A DNA stretch of 5,277 bases from Pseudobdellovibrio sp. (GTDB lineage: Bacteria; Bdellovibrionota; Bdellovibrionia; Bdellovibrionales; Bdellovibrionaceae). The stretch covers positions 1-5,277 of the forward strand of contig JANWIU010000153.1 in NCBI GenBank assembly GCA_025449725.1. The letters are read 5' to 3'. Both the position numbers and the translations under genes were made by a program. How positions within the stretch are numbered: position 1 is the first letter of the stretch; the number at the start of each line of letters is the position of its first letter. The notes beneath the pieces were generated by a model. The model made no database searches. It was not told the origin of the DNA and was given only the letters and a program-made list of their open reading frames with translations. Shown piece after piece: positions 1 to 5,277 of the stretch.

Positions 1-702
1 CCTTTGCGCCAGAAATAATTTGTAATCTTCAGACTCTTGCATTTCATAGGGAATATAAAAAGAAACTTCTGCCGTATCTTGATTTAACTTTACCAAATAC
101 CAATTGTCCTGAACTGAATCCAGCAAACTGTTTTCAACGAAAATAAAGCTGTTTGGAATTCCGTTCTTATGAAAATGTTTTAAATTAAACACAAGTGTAA
201 TAATTGATTTCGTTTGTTCGGTAAAAGAATTGAATAAATTCTGCTGTTTTTCCAAAACCTCGGCCATTATAGACTGGCTATTTTGAACCAACAAAAAGTC
301 GTATTCAGTAATTTCCAGACGTGAATTTTCTATGGCATATTTCCCGAGTTCACGGCTGTACTTAATAAAATTAATTTCACCGATTCCGAACTCTTGAAAT
401 TCCTGCCCACAGGCCTCGGTATCTTCGATTTCAGCGCTGACTCTTGTTGGATAAATCTGATTAAAAAAATTCTTATAGTTCTGATAGTTTCTCTTAAATA
501 CAAGTTCTTGCTGAGACGTTCTCAGACCAGGATCTGCAGACACATTAAGTCCGTCAACCAGCAAGGGAAGCTTTTCAGCTTCCAGGTCTACACCGGCTGT
601 TTTTGAATTCGCGAAATAGAAGTGAACGTCAGAATAGTATTTTTTTAACAGCGGCAAAGTCTTTAAGCTGGATCTGTCAGATGTAATAAATGCCAGTTTC
701 AT
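1..702 (-). CDS. Unknown protein encoded downstream of purN (C-terminus beyond window)
   Basis: An open frame of 234 codons starts at the ATG at 702-700 and is still open at base 1, so the C-terminus is missing. The start is well supported: AAGG lies 7 nt upstream, and the ATG overlaps the purN TGA as ATGA, which implies translational coupling. The N-terminus (MKLAFITSDR) reads as a short hydrophobic beta strand of a cytoplasmic protein. There is no signal peptide, no membrane segment and no GxGxxG nucleotide motif. The middle is acidic and Asn/Gln-rich. Residues about 140-220 look like alternating strands (for example SIITLVFNL, NSFIFVEN, NWYLVKL, VSFYIPYE), which faintly recalls the substrate domain of FAD-linked oxidoreductases, but without an FAD site I do not assign it. 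Its place in the purine operon suggests co-expression with purM and purN, not necessarily a purine role. That it is a real gene is nearly certain; its function is unknown. Confidence 0.85.
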   Translation of the reverse strand, partial: MKLAFITSDRSSLKTLPLLKKYYSDVHFYFANSKTAGVDLEAEKLPLLVDGLNVSADPGLRTSQQELVFKRNYQNYKNFFNQIYPTRVSAEIEDTEACGQEFQEFGIGEINFIKYSRELGKYAIENSRLEITEYDFLLVQNSQSIMAEVLEKQQNLFNSFTEQTKSIITLVFNLKHFHKNGIPNSFIFVENSLLDSVQDNWYLVKLNQDTAEVSFYIPYEMQESEDYKLFLAQR

Positions 703-1253
703 AACACCGCCTTAAAAGTTAGCTCACGTAACAAGTGCTGTTCTGTGCGCCTCAAAAAAATTTCGGATTCTGAAAAGCTCAGTGACCGGGGGTTTTCAAG
801 AATTTGCTTTTGCAAAATTTTTTCACCGTCATCCATTTCCTTCGTTACATAATGAAGAGTTACACCCATCGCAGAATTGTCATTCCAGCTTCTTTCGGCC
901 GCCTGCAGCCCTTTATAAGCGGGCAAAAGACTCGGATGAATATTAATCATTCTGTTTTTCCACTGCTCAACAAAAGATTCCGGGAGAATTTTCATAAAGC
1001 CGGCTAGTACTATGTGAGAAATATTATGTTTCTTCAGCTCAGCTGTTAAATGATCAAAGCTGTGTTGCTTTGAAAGTATAAACACCGGCTTTCCAAAGCG
1101 CCTTGCTTTTAAAATTCCAGCGGCAGATTTTCTATTACTGACAACTAATTTGATATCGAACTGGTGATGCATTTCCAGCAAAGCTTGAAGAGTCGAGCCT
1201 CCGCCGGATATTAGGACCGCAACGTTTCGGACTTTTTTAGGTCCACTGAACAT
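699..1253 (-). CDS. purN: Phosphoribosylglycinamide formyltransferase PurN
   Basis: This cytoplasmic enzyme transfers a formyl group from 10-formyltetrahydrofolate to GAR, step 3 of de novo purine synthesis. I place the start at the ATG at 1253-1251 (184 aa) because GAGG at 1266-1263 is 9 nt upstream. The in-frame GTG at 1262 would add three residues but abuts that GAGG. In 184-aa numbering the visible motifs are the glycine-rich substrate loop SGGGSTLQAL (16-25), AGFMKIL (84-90), the catalytic INIHPSLLP (103-111, with the Asn and His at 104 and 106), and HYVTKEMDDG (134-143) with the catalytic Asp at 141. It is somewhat shorter than E. coli PurN (212 aa), mostly at the C-terminus. The usual GxGSN loop ends in Thr instead of Asn, and the HxH-type stretch after the catalytic motif reads GLQAAE. 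The gene overlaps purM by 17 nt and the next gene by ATGA. Confidence 0.95.
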   Translation of the reverse strand: MFSGPKKVRNVAVLISGGGSTLQALLEMHHQFDIKLVVSNRKSAAGILKARRFGKPVFILSKQHSFDHLTAELKKHNISHIVLAGFMKILPESFVEQWKNRMINIHPSLLPAYKGLQAAERSWNDNSAMGVTLHYVTKEMDDGEKILQKQILENPRSLSFSESEIFLRRTEQHLLRELTFKAVL

Positions 1254-2259
1254 GCGGTTCACCCTCGCTTCGTTTTTTTATTATACCTAGACGCCGAGCT
1301 TTATAGCCCGTGCCTTGAAGCTGGGAAATGGCGGCTTCGACTTCAGTATCAGGCATTACAACCATAAGACCCATGCCGCAATTAAATGTAGTTCTCATTT
1401 CATCATCAGAAACAGCTGCGCGCTTCTGTACTTCAGCAAAACACTCCGGCAAAGGCCAGCGGTCTACGACGGCTTTTAAATTTTCAGGCAAAACTCGCGG
1501 AAGATTTTCAATTCCACCGCCGGTAATATGAGAAACAGCATGAATATGAAAGTTTATTTTCAGCAATAAAGCGGCTTCCACATAAAGTTCAGTCGGCTTC
1601 ATCAGCCAGTCTTTGTATTTCTCGTATTCGCCATCAAATACTTTTCGAATCAGCGAATACCCGTTGCTGTGGTATCCAGAACTCTCAAGGCCTACGACCG
1701 CGTCGCCTTCGGTAACAAGGTGCGGTCCCCACATCTTTTCTTTATCTACGACTCCAACAGAAAAACCGGCACAGTCAAAGTCTCCCGGCTGGTAAACACC
1801 TGGCATTTCTGCCGTTTCACCACCAATAAGTACCATGTGAGATTTTTCGCAAGCCGCACGGACTCCTGTTAAAAACTCCTGAGCCTTTTCCAGGTTCAAT
1901 TTTCCTACAGCATAATAATCCAGAAAAAATAATGGCGTTCCTCCGGTACAAATCAGATCGTTGGCGCACATAGCAACCAAGTCCTGCCCGACAGTTCTGA
2001 AATCATTAAAGTGACTTGCAACTTTGACTTTGGTTCCAACGCCGTCCGTGCAAGAGACCAATAGTGGCTCCTGCATATCTGAAAATTTACCGTTGAATAA
2101 GGCTGCAAATCCGCCAATACCGGAAACAACCCGCTTTTTGAAATCAGGAACATCAGAATTTTTAAATCGGTTTTCGGTTGAATTTTGGGGGGATTGTAAC
2201 CACGAAACTAAATTATCACCAGCTTCAATGTCGACACCACTTTTCTTGTAGTCGATCAA
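1237..2259 (-). CDS. purM: Phosphoribosylformylglycinamidine cyclo-ligase (AIR synthetase) PurM
   Basis: This enzyme performs the ATP-dependent ring closure of FGAM to AIR, step 5 of purine synthesis, and acts as a cytoplasmic dimer. The 340 residues match E. coli PurM (345 aa) along the whole length. Visible motifs are YKKSGVDIEAG (4-14), the nucleotide-site loop SCTDGVGTK (69-77), DLVAMCANDL (93-102), LFFLDYYA (110-117), GGETAEMPG (146-154), SSGYHSNGYSL (193-203), ITGGGIENLPRVLP (245-258) and FNCGMG (292-297). The start is TTG at 2259-2257, fixed by a GGAGG 6 nt upstream and by the conserved YK.(A/S)GVDI N-terminus. The GGG..EN loop has one residue fewer than E. coli (GGGFWEN against GGGIEN). 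It is the first gene of the purM-purN-unknown cluster, and its last 17 nt overlap purN. The enzyme itself looks intact. Confidence 0.97.
   Translation of the reverse strand: MIDYKKSGVDIEAGDNLVSWLQSPQNSTENRFKNSDVPDFKKRVVSGIGGFAALFNGKFSDMQEPLLVSCTDGVGTKVKVASHFNDFRTVGQDLVAMCANDLICTGGTPLFFLDYYAVGKLNLEKAQEFLTGVRAACEKSHMVLIGGETAEMPGVYQPGDFDCAGFSVGVVDKEKMWGPHLVTEGDAVVGLESSGYHSNGYSLIRKVFDGEYEKYKDWLMKPTELYVEAALLLKINFHIHAVSHITGGGIENLPRVLPENLKAVVDRWPLPECFAEVQKRAAVSDDEMRTTFNCGMGLMVVMPDTEVEAAISQLQGTGYKARRLGIIKKRSEGEPHVQWT
1263..1266 (-). promoter_or_regulatory. Ribosome binding site deciding the purN start
   Basis: GAGG on the minus strand, inside the 3' end of purM, lies 9 nt upstream of the ATG at 1253 and directly next to the in-frame GTG at 1262. 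The spacing favours the ATG as the purN start. Confidence 0.65.
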
Positions 2260-2265
2260 GGTTAT

Positions 2266-2270
2266 CCTCC
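2266..2270 (-). promoter_or_regulatory. Strong ribosome binding site for the TTG start of purM
   Basis: A perfect GGAGG on the minus strand sits 6 nt upstream of the TTG at 2259-2257. It supports TTG as the real start and may compensate for the weak start codon. Confidence 0.8.
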
Positions 2271-2290
2271 GAGGTTATTGAGAAATTACC

Positions 2291-2331
2291 AGCGCGATTT
2301 ACGAATGAAAACTCGTTTTTTCAGTAACGCT
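2291..2331. repeat. Imperfect inverted repeat in the purM leader
   Basis: Three stacked arms pair around a 6-nt loop (CTCGTT at 2312-2317): TGAAAA (2306-2311) with TTTTCA (2318-2323), TTAC (2299-2302) with GTAA (2324-2327), and AGCG (2291-2294) with CGCT (2328-2331). The left side carries bulges of 3 nt (GAA) and 4 nt (CGAT). That makes 14 base pairs in 41 nt. It could be an operator palindrome in DNA or a hairpin in the 5' leader of the purM mRNA, ending 31 nt before the TTG. A role is inferred from position only. Confidence 0.4.
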
Positions 2332-2392
2332 TCAAGACTAAAGAAGAGGTTAGCTTATTTTAGTTCAACTCCACCTAACTTGCTTTACAATT

Positions 2393-2398
2393 AAGGAG
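2393..2398 (+). promoter_or_regulatory. Ribosome binding site of the barrel gene
   Basis: AAGGAG lies 8 nt upstream of the ATG at 2407. An in-frame GTG at 2398 overlaps the last base of this site and so cannot be the start used with it. This sets the protein at 258 residues. Confidence 0.75.
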
Positions 2399-2406
2399 TG
2401 CACATC

Positions 2407-3183
2407 ATGTATTTGCGAAAGTTAACACTTGTCCTGGTTCTAATAATCAGCTTATTTCATCAGCATAGCTTTGCACAATCCAGTACTGACATTGACGAAA
2501 ATTTTGACCCCTTTTCTGACTATAATGAGGATGAACAGAGTGCCGAGGAAGAAGCAGACATCAACTTCTTCAAAAATGGCCGTTTTTTGACCGTGGGAGT
2601 TCTCGCCGGGTACAGAGGCTATACGGAAGGTTTTTCGCAAGGTTACTCACCTGCTCTGGCTTTTGGTGTTCAATTCAGCTACTTTTTTGATTTGCAAACA
2701 GCCTTGTCTCTTAGCTACGGAATTGCCGACAGCCCTGTCGATTTTTACAGCTACAATGACTTAAATTTTTCCAGTGTTTCTGAGCATTATACCGGAACAG
2801 TGAACATTCAGTCTTTTCATTTGAATGCAAAATATTACTTCAATACTGAGAACGTTACTAAAGGCCTTGCGGAACTAAACCCATATCTTTTGGTAGGCGT
2901 CGGCCAGTACACCCGGACTTACAATTTATCAAAAGTTTTAGCCATTAATCCTGATCGGCCGATTGGCTTTTGTTTAGCAACGGGAATTGAGATCCCAATC
3001 ATGCGACATCGTGCCTACTTCGGACTGCAAGCCACTTATCACTATGTTCAGTTTCCCGATGAAAACAATGAGTTTATCGAAGAAGATAAGGCGGGATTCC
3101 CTGAGCCCGTGCTAAGCCCTGTTAGACCGCGCCTGAACGGCTATATCTACGAAATCCATAGCAGCATCGGATTTAATTTTTAA
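2407..3183 (+). CDS. Secreted outer-membrane beta-barrel protein, function unknown
   Basis: The 258-residue protein starts with a clear signal peptide: MYLRK, a hydrophobic core LTLVLVLIISLF, then HSFA as a likely signal peptidase I site after A23. Residues 28-50 form a very acidic linker (DIDENFDPFSDY, then EDEQSAEEEAD). From about residue 58 onward the chain alternates polar and hydrophobic residues with many aromatics and glycines, as in a small barrel: FLTVGVLAGYRGY, ALAFGVQFSYFF, TALSLSYGIA, SFHLNAKYYF, PYLLVGVGQYTRTY, GFCLATGIEIPI, AYFGLQATYHYV and the closing strand YEIHSSIGFNF. The C-terminal residue is Phe, as expected for insertion by the BAM complex. About eight strands can be counted. 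It lies alone on the plus strand, diverging from purM and converging on the next gene 6 bp away. The family (OMP_b-brl-like) is inferred from the pattern; no ligand or activity can be given. Confidence 0.85.
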   Translation: MYLRKLTLVLVLIISLFHQHSFAQSSTDIDENFDPFSDYNEDEQSAEEEADINFFKNGRFLTVGVLAGYRGYTEGFSQGYSPALAFGVQFSYFFDLQTALSLSYGIADSPVDFYSYNDLNFSSVSEHYTGTVNIQSFHLNAKYYFNTENVTKGLAELNPYLLVGVGQYTRTYNLSKVLAINPDRPIGFCLATGIEIPIMRHRAYFGLQATYHYVQFPDENNEFIEEDKAGFPEPVLSPVRPRLNGYIYEIHSSIGFNF

Positions 3184-3189
3184 TATAGT

Positions 3190-3648
3190 TTACTGACGAT
3201 TTCTACTTTCGCGGGTTGTACAAACCTGCGAACCGTTACTTTCCGAAAAGCAAGTTTTTTCAAACTGCATTTGTTCTGAAGAATTAATTTTAGCATCAGC
3301 CGGAATCATTTTTGCCATTGGTTCAGACGCTATAATTCGCCTGTCAGAAGCTCCGCCATTTTTACCGCTGAAATGCTGACCCATTAAAATTCCGATTCCA
3401 AGAATGACAAAGGTGAATACTCCGATAATGAGCTGCCGCTTTTGATTAAGAGCGAAATCCCTGGCCGGTTGATCTAAATCTTTATAGGTGGCCACAATGG
3501 AACTATTTTGAGGTACCGCCGGCACATTTACTTCGCGTACCTGTGGCAAGGCTGATTGTGAATATTTTTGAAGGTTGTGGGCTATACGCTGGGGCACCTG
3601 ATTGTTAGCGCCACTGGTACCATTAGTTTTTACAATTTGTTTGCTCAA
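3190..3648 (-). CDS. Small single-pass membrane protein, function unknown
   Basis: The 152-residue protein starts at the TTG at 3648-3646, chosen because AGAGG lies 7 nt upstream. Residues 1-70 are hydrophilic, rich in Gln, Asn, Pro and Ser, with no recognisable domain. Residues about 72-91 (RQLIIGVFTFVILGIGILMG) form one membrane segment preceded by the positive pair KR. Residues 92-152 are polar with two cysteines (C133 and C143) that could form a disulfide if this part is periplasmic. The positive charge before the segment favours N-in/C-out topology. It follows the transporter gene by 69 nt on the same strand, so it may be part of that operon or have its own promoter. Its stop faces the barrel gene stop across 6 bp. 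I do not recognise the family; the ribosome binding site, membrane segment and clean fit between neighbours make it a real gene. Confidence 0.75.
   Translation of the reverse strand: MSKQIVKTNGTSGANNQVPQRIAHNLQKYSQSALPQVREVNVPAVPQNSSIVATYKDLDQPARDFALNQKRQLIIGVFTFVILGIGILMGQHFSGKNGGASDRRIIASEPMAKMIPADAKINSSEQMQFEKTCFSESNGSQVCTTRESRNRQ
3208..3232 (+). terminator. Hairpin 24 nt past the barrel gene stop
   Basis: TTCGCGGGTT (3208-3217) and AACCTGCGAA (3223-3232) form a 10-bp stem with a 5-nt loop GTACA. In the plus-strand RNA all ten pairs form, one of them a G-U wobble. In the minus-strand RNA the same position is an A-C mismatch. No proper T tract follows, so it is not a standard intrinsic terminator. 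It may mark the 3' end or stabilise the barrel mRNA. It lies within the coding sequence of the opposing gene. Confidence 0.4.
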
Positions 3649-3655
3649 CGAATTA

Positions 3656-3660
3656 CCTCT
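3656..3660 (-). promoter_or_regulatory. Ribosome binding site for a TTG start
   Basis: AGAGG on the minus strand lies 7 nt before the TTG at 3648-3646. With no ATG nearby, it decides the start of the small membrane protein. Confidence 0.6.
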
Positions 3661-3695
3661 AAAAACTTATCGGCAAACACGGCTTTTTTTTAAGT

Positions 3696-3713
3696 AAAAA
3701 ATTGTCTCAATTT
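3696..3713 (-). terminator. Weak A/T-rich terminator-like hairpin after the transporter
   Basis: On the minus strand, starting four bases past the transporter TAA, AAATTG (3713-3708) pairs with CAATTT (3704-3699) around an AGA loop, and the T run continues to 3696. The stem has a single G-C pair, so it would be a weak or leaky terminator at best. If real, it would partly separate the small membrane protein gene from the transporter. Confidence 0.25.
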
Positions 3714-3717
3714 GATA

Positions 3718-5091
3718 TTACGGGCGTAAAAATGCACCTATTATTAAAGTTACTAAAGCTAAAACCACTACGACAGGGACTACCCACTTTAAGACAAATT
3801 CCCAGTGAGAATACATGGCAAGGCTGGTCGGCATAGAATCGTTCACAAAAAGCTTTTTTCTGTTCTGCTTGTTGATGCTTAAGAAGAAAAGCATCACGAT
3901 TCCCAGCGCTGCGACAGGAAGAAAGACATTAATCAAAGTCGCATCAAAAAACTCAATCATACTGCGACCCATGATATTGACATTTTTAAAAATGGATCCG
4001 GAAAATGCAGGAAACACGGTCATGAGCATAATCAAAATTCCGGAGAGAGAAGTTGCAACAGGACGGCTCATAGCCTGATTTTTTTCTGTAATATTCGCGG
4101 TAATCGTTTCAAACAAACCAATACTGGCGTTCAATGCTGCCAGCCATAAAAACAAAAAGAAAATAAGTCCGAAGAGCACCCCGCCTTTGATAGACGACAA
4201 GAACATCGGCATAACATCAAATAGTAGACTAGGATCGGTCGCCAGTTGTTTCGAACTGGAAAATGCGATCGGAAAAACCAATAGAACAGCAATGATGGAA
4301 ATTGCGGTATCAACCAATGTTACACGTAGCCCGATTGTTGGCAGATGCTCATCTTTATCAAGGTATCCGCCAAATGTTACGATCGTACCGAAACCCAGAG
4401 AAAGTGTGAACAGCACGTGGCCAATAGCATGCCCCAGAGAGCTCCAGTTTAATTTAGAAAAATCCGGATAAAATAGGAAGCGCAAAACATCTTTGGTCGA
4501 ATCTAACGACAGTGAACCGATAAGAAGAATGATTACAAGAATACCGAATAACGGCAGAAGAGATGAAATCTTTTTTTCCATTCCCTCGCCGAAGCCTTTA
4601 AGTACAATAATCGAAGTGATTAAAAGATGCACGCTGGCCAAAAGAAACTGAAGCCAGCCACTCTGTAAAAGGACATTAATTGAAGTGCTGGATAAATACT
4701 TAACGGGTTCCGCATAGAAAAGGCTGGTCACGAACTGAGTGAGGTAATGCAGAACCCAGCCGCTGATGACCGAATAATACGAGAGTGTCATTGCCGTAAT
4801 CGTTAAACTGAACCAACTGAGGCCCACGATCGTCTTTTTGTACTTGGCCGTCACATCTCTTGAAGCCGCCAGGATACTGAGGCCGGTATATCGCCCAATC
4901 ATCAGCTCCGATATCATTAGAGATAGCCCGATCGTAAGCGCTAAAAATACATAGAGTAAAAGAAATGCTCCGCCACCGTTTTCGCCGACGATGTAGGGAA
5001 ACCGCCATAGGTTACCGAGTCCGCAGGCACTACCGATAGCCAACAGGTAAAAAGAAAATCTGTTCTTAAACGAAGACTTCCTATTGGGCAT
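3718..5091 (-). CDS. Sodium-dependent transporter of the NSS (LeuT-like) family
   Basis: This inner-membrane secondary transporter of the neurotransmitter:sodium symporter family probably imports an amino acid or similar compound with Na+; the substrate cannot be read from sequence. At 457 residues with about 11 membrane segments (approximately 12-33, 40-62, 88-120, 146-165, 176-194, 220-245, 254-278, 302-332, 345-365, 383-405, 432-455) it matches the 11-TM bacterial subgroup. TM1 carries the hallmark AIGSACGLGNLWRFPY (18-33), followed by ENGGGAF (37-43), both continuous with LeuT numbering. TM6 has the unwound FTLSLGFG (228-235). Differences from LeuT at matching positions are Q250 to His225 in TM6, and T354 and S355 of the Na2 site to Asn321 and Ala322 in TM8 (LAALNASIGLFE). 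The start ATG at 5091 has AGAGG 8 nt upstream and overlaps the der stop by 11 nt, so the two are probably co-transcribed. Confidence 0.93.
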   Translation of the reverse strand: MPNRKSSFKNRFSFYLLAIGSACGLGNLWRFPYIVGENGGGAFLLLYVFLALTIGLSLMISELMIGRYTGLSILAASRDVTAKYKKTIVGLSWFSLTITAMTLSYYSVISGWVLHYLTQFVTSLFYAEPVKYLSSTSINVLLQSGWLQFLLASVHLLITSIIVLKGFGEGMEKKISSLLPLFGILVIILLIGSLSLDSTKDVLRFLFYPDFSKLNWSSLGHAIGHVLFTLSLGFGTIVTFGGYLDKDEHLPTIGLRVTLVDTAISIIAVLLVFPIAFSSSKQLATDPSLLFDVMPMFLSSIKGGVLFGLIFFLFLWLAALNASIGLFETITANITEKNQAMSRPVATSLSGILIMLMTVFPAFSGSIFKNVNIMGRSMIEFFDATLINVFLPVAALGIVMLFFLSINKQNRKKLFVNDSMPTSLAMYSHWEFVLKWVVPVVVVLALVTLIIGAFLRP

Positions 5092-5277
5092 TCCGTTCGC
5101 CTCTTCCTCTGGCTTTCATACAAAAGATCCGGATTGGAATGCCTTGAAGATTGAATCTCTCCTTCATGTTTTTAATTAAAAACCTTCGGTACGAGTTTGT
5201 TACGCCATCAGGATGATTTGCAAACGCTATAAATGAAGGTGGTTGCTGATTAGTCTGAGTTAAGTAATAGAATTTCA
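5081..5277 (-). CDS. der: Ribosome-assembly GTPase Der (EngA), C-terminal tail only
   Basis: The last 64 codons plus two bases of a gene that enters from the right edge end at the TAG at 5083-5081. The peptide matches the C-terminal KH-like domain of Der: KFYYLTQTNQQPPSFIAF parallels the YY.TQ...PP.FV.F of Bacillus Der, and SYRRFLIKNM followed by GIPIRIF matches SY.R.L and G.PI.I. Der has two GTPase domains and is needed for 50S subunit maturation in the cytoplasm; the GTPase domains lie outside the window. A short basic tail (KARGRGER) follows the conserved end. The stop codon lies inside the start region of the transporter gene, an 11-nt overlap. Confidence 0.9.
   Translation of the reverse strand, partial: KFYYLTQTNQQPPSFIAFANHPDGVTNSYRRFLIKNMKERFNLQGIPIRIFCMKARGRGERNAQ

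Larger units (their letters stand above)
2260..2406. promoter_or_regulatory. Divergent intergenic region between purM and the barrel gene
   Basis: These 147 bases separate two diverging genes, so promoters for the purine operon (minus) and the outer-membrane protein (plus) should lie here. I cannot name a convincing -35/-10 pair on either strand. TACAAT at 2386-2391 resembles a -10 but would start transcription on top of the ribosome binding site. The region contains the imperfect palindrome at 2291-2331 and both ribosome binding sites. Confidence 0.5.

Noticed and set aside
394..606. Plus-strand open frame of 70 codons opposite the unknown gene
   Set aside because: It lies wholly inside the continuous minus-strand frame that has a ribosome binding site and purN coupling; no ribosome binding site or protein-like pattern of its own.
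1254..1262. GTG at 1262 as the purN start
   Set aside because: It directly abuts the GAGG ribosome binding site with no spacing; the ATG at 1253 has 9 nt spacing and loses only three non-conserved residues.
2363..2391. Possible promoter with GTTCAA and TACAAT for the barrel gene
   Set aside because: The -35 match is poor and the predicted transcription start would fall on or after the ribosome binding site.
2260..2397. Purine, PRPP or ZTP riboswitch before purM
   Set aside because: None of the conserved core sequences of these classes could be seen on the minus strand.
2398..2406. GTG at 2398 as the barrel gene start
   Set aside because: The codon overlaps the AAGGAG site; the ATG at 2407 has correct spacing and gives a clean signal peptide.
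3152..3181. AAATCC / GGATTT stem followed by AATTTTT at the barrel gene end
   Set aside because: Only 6 bp with an 11-nt loop and inside the coding sequence; too weak to call a terminator.
3664..3695. CGGC repeats and ACTTA/TAAGT arms in the gap before the small membrane protein
   Set aside because: The CGGC copies are direct, not inverted, and the outer arms are 5 bp around a loop of more than 20 nt.
4131..4471. Short open frames on both strands within the transporter
   Set aside because: They are shadows of the strongly conserved NSS frame.
1..5277. Mobile element, CRISPR array, toxin-antitoxin or defence system
   Set aside because: No transposase, direct repeat array, integrase site or defence-type domain is visible; gene content is housekeeping plus two unknown proteins and a barrel protein.

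Overview
The window reads as ordinary, densely coded chromosome from a Gram-negative bacterium. The six genes that run on the minus strand and the one on the plus strand leave almost no empty sequence. An outer-membrane barrel protein with a signal peptide shows a diderm. The moderate-to-low GC (roughly 40-45% by eye), the TTG starts and the acidic N-terminal tail of the barrel protein remind me of Bdellovibrio-like predatory bacteria (Bdellovibrionota). That placement is an impression, not something the sequence proves. I see no mobile element, CRISPR array, tRNA, rRNA or recognisable riboswitch.

Region 1 (1-2397, minus strand). Transcription runs from right to left. purM (step 5 of de novo purine synthesis) is followed by purN (step 3) and then by a gene of unknown function that leaves the window at base 1. 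The reading frames overlap: purM and purN by 17 nt, and purN and the unknown gene by an ATGA overlap. This indicates one translationally coupled operon. purM starts with TTG behind a strong GGAGG. About 150 bases of divergent intergenic DNA upstream of purM hold a long imperfect hairpin or palindrome.

Region 2 (2407-3183, plus strand). A single gene encodes a secreted 258-residue protein that looks like an outer-membrane beta-barrel. It converges on the next gene with only 6 bp between the stop codons. A good 10-bp hairpin lies 24 nt past its stop, inside the opposing gene.

Region 3 (3190-5277, minus strand). Reading leftward, this holds the C-terminal tail of the ribosome-assembly GTPase Der (cut by the window edge), an 11-TM transporter of the neurotransmitter:sodium symporter (NSS, LeuT-like) family whose start overlaps the der stop by 11 nt, and a small single-pass membrane protein of unknown function. 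The NSS protein keeps the TM1 signature but differs from LeuT at positions matching the Na2 site and the extracellular gate.

I found no clear new biological system. The points most worth a second look are the altered NSS ion-site residues, the two unknown proteins, the convergent hairpin and the structured purM leader.
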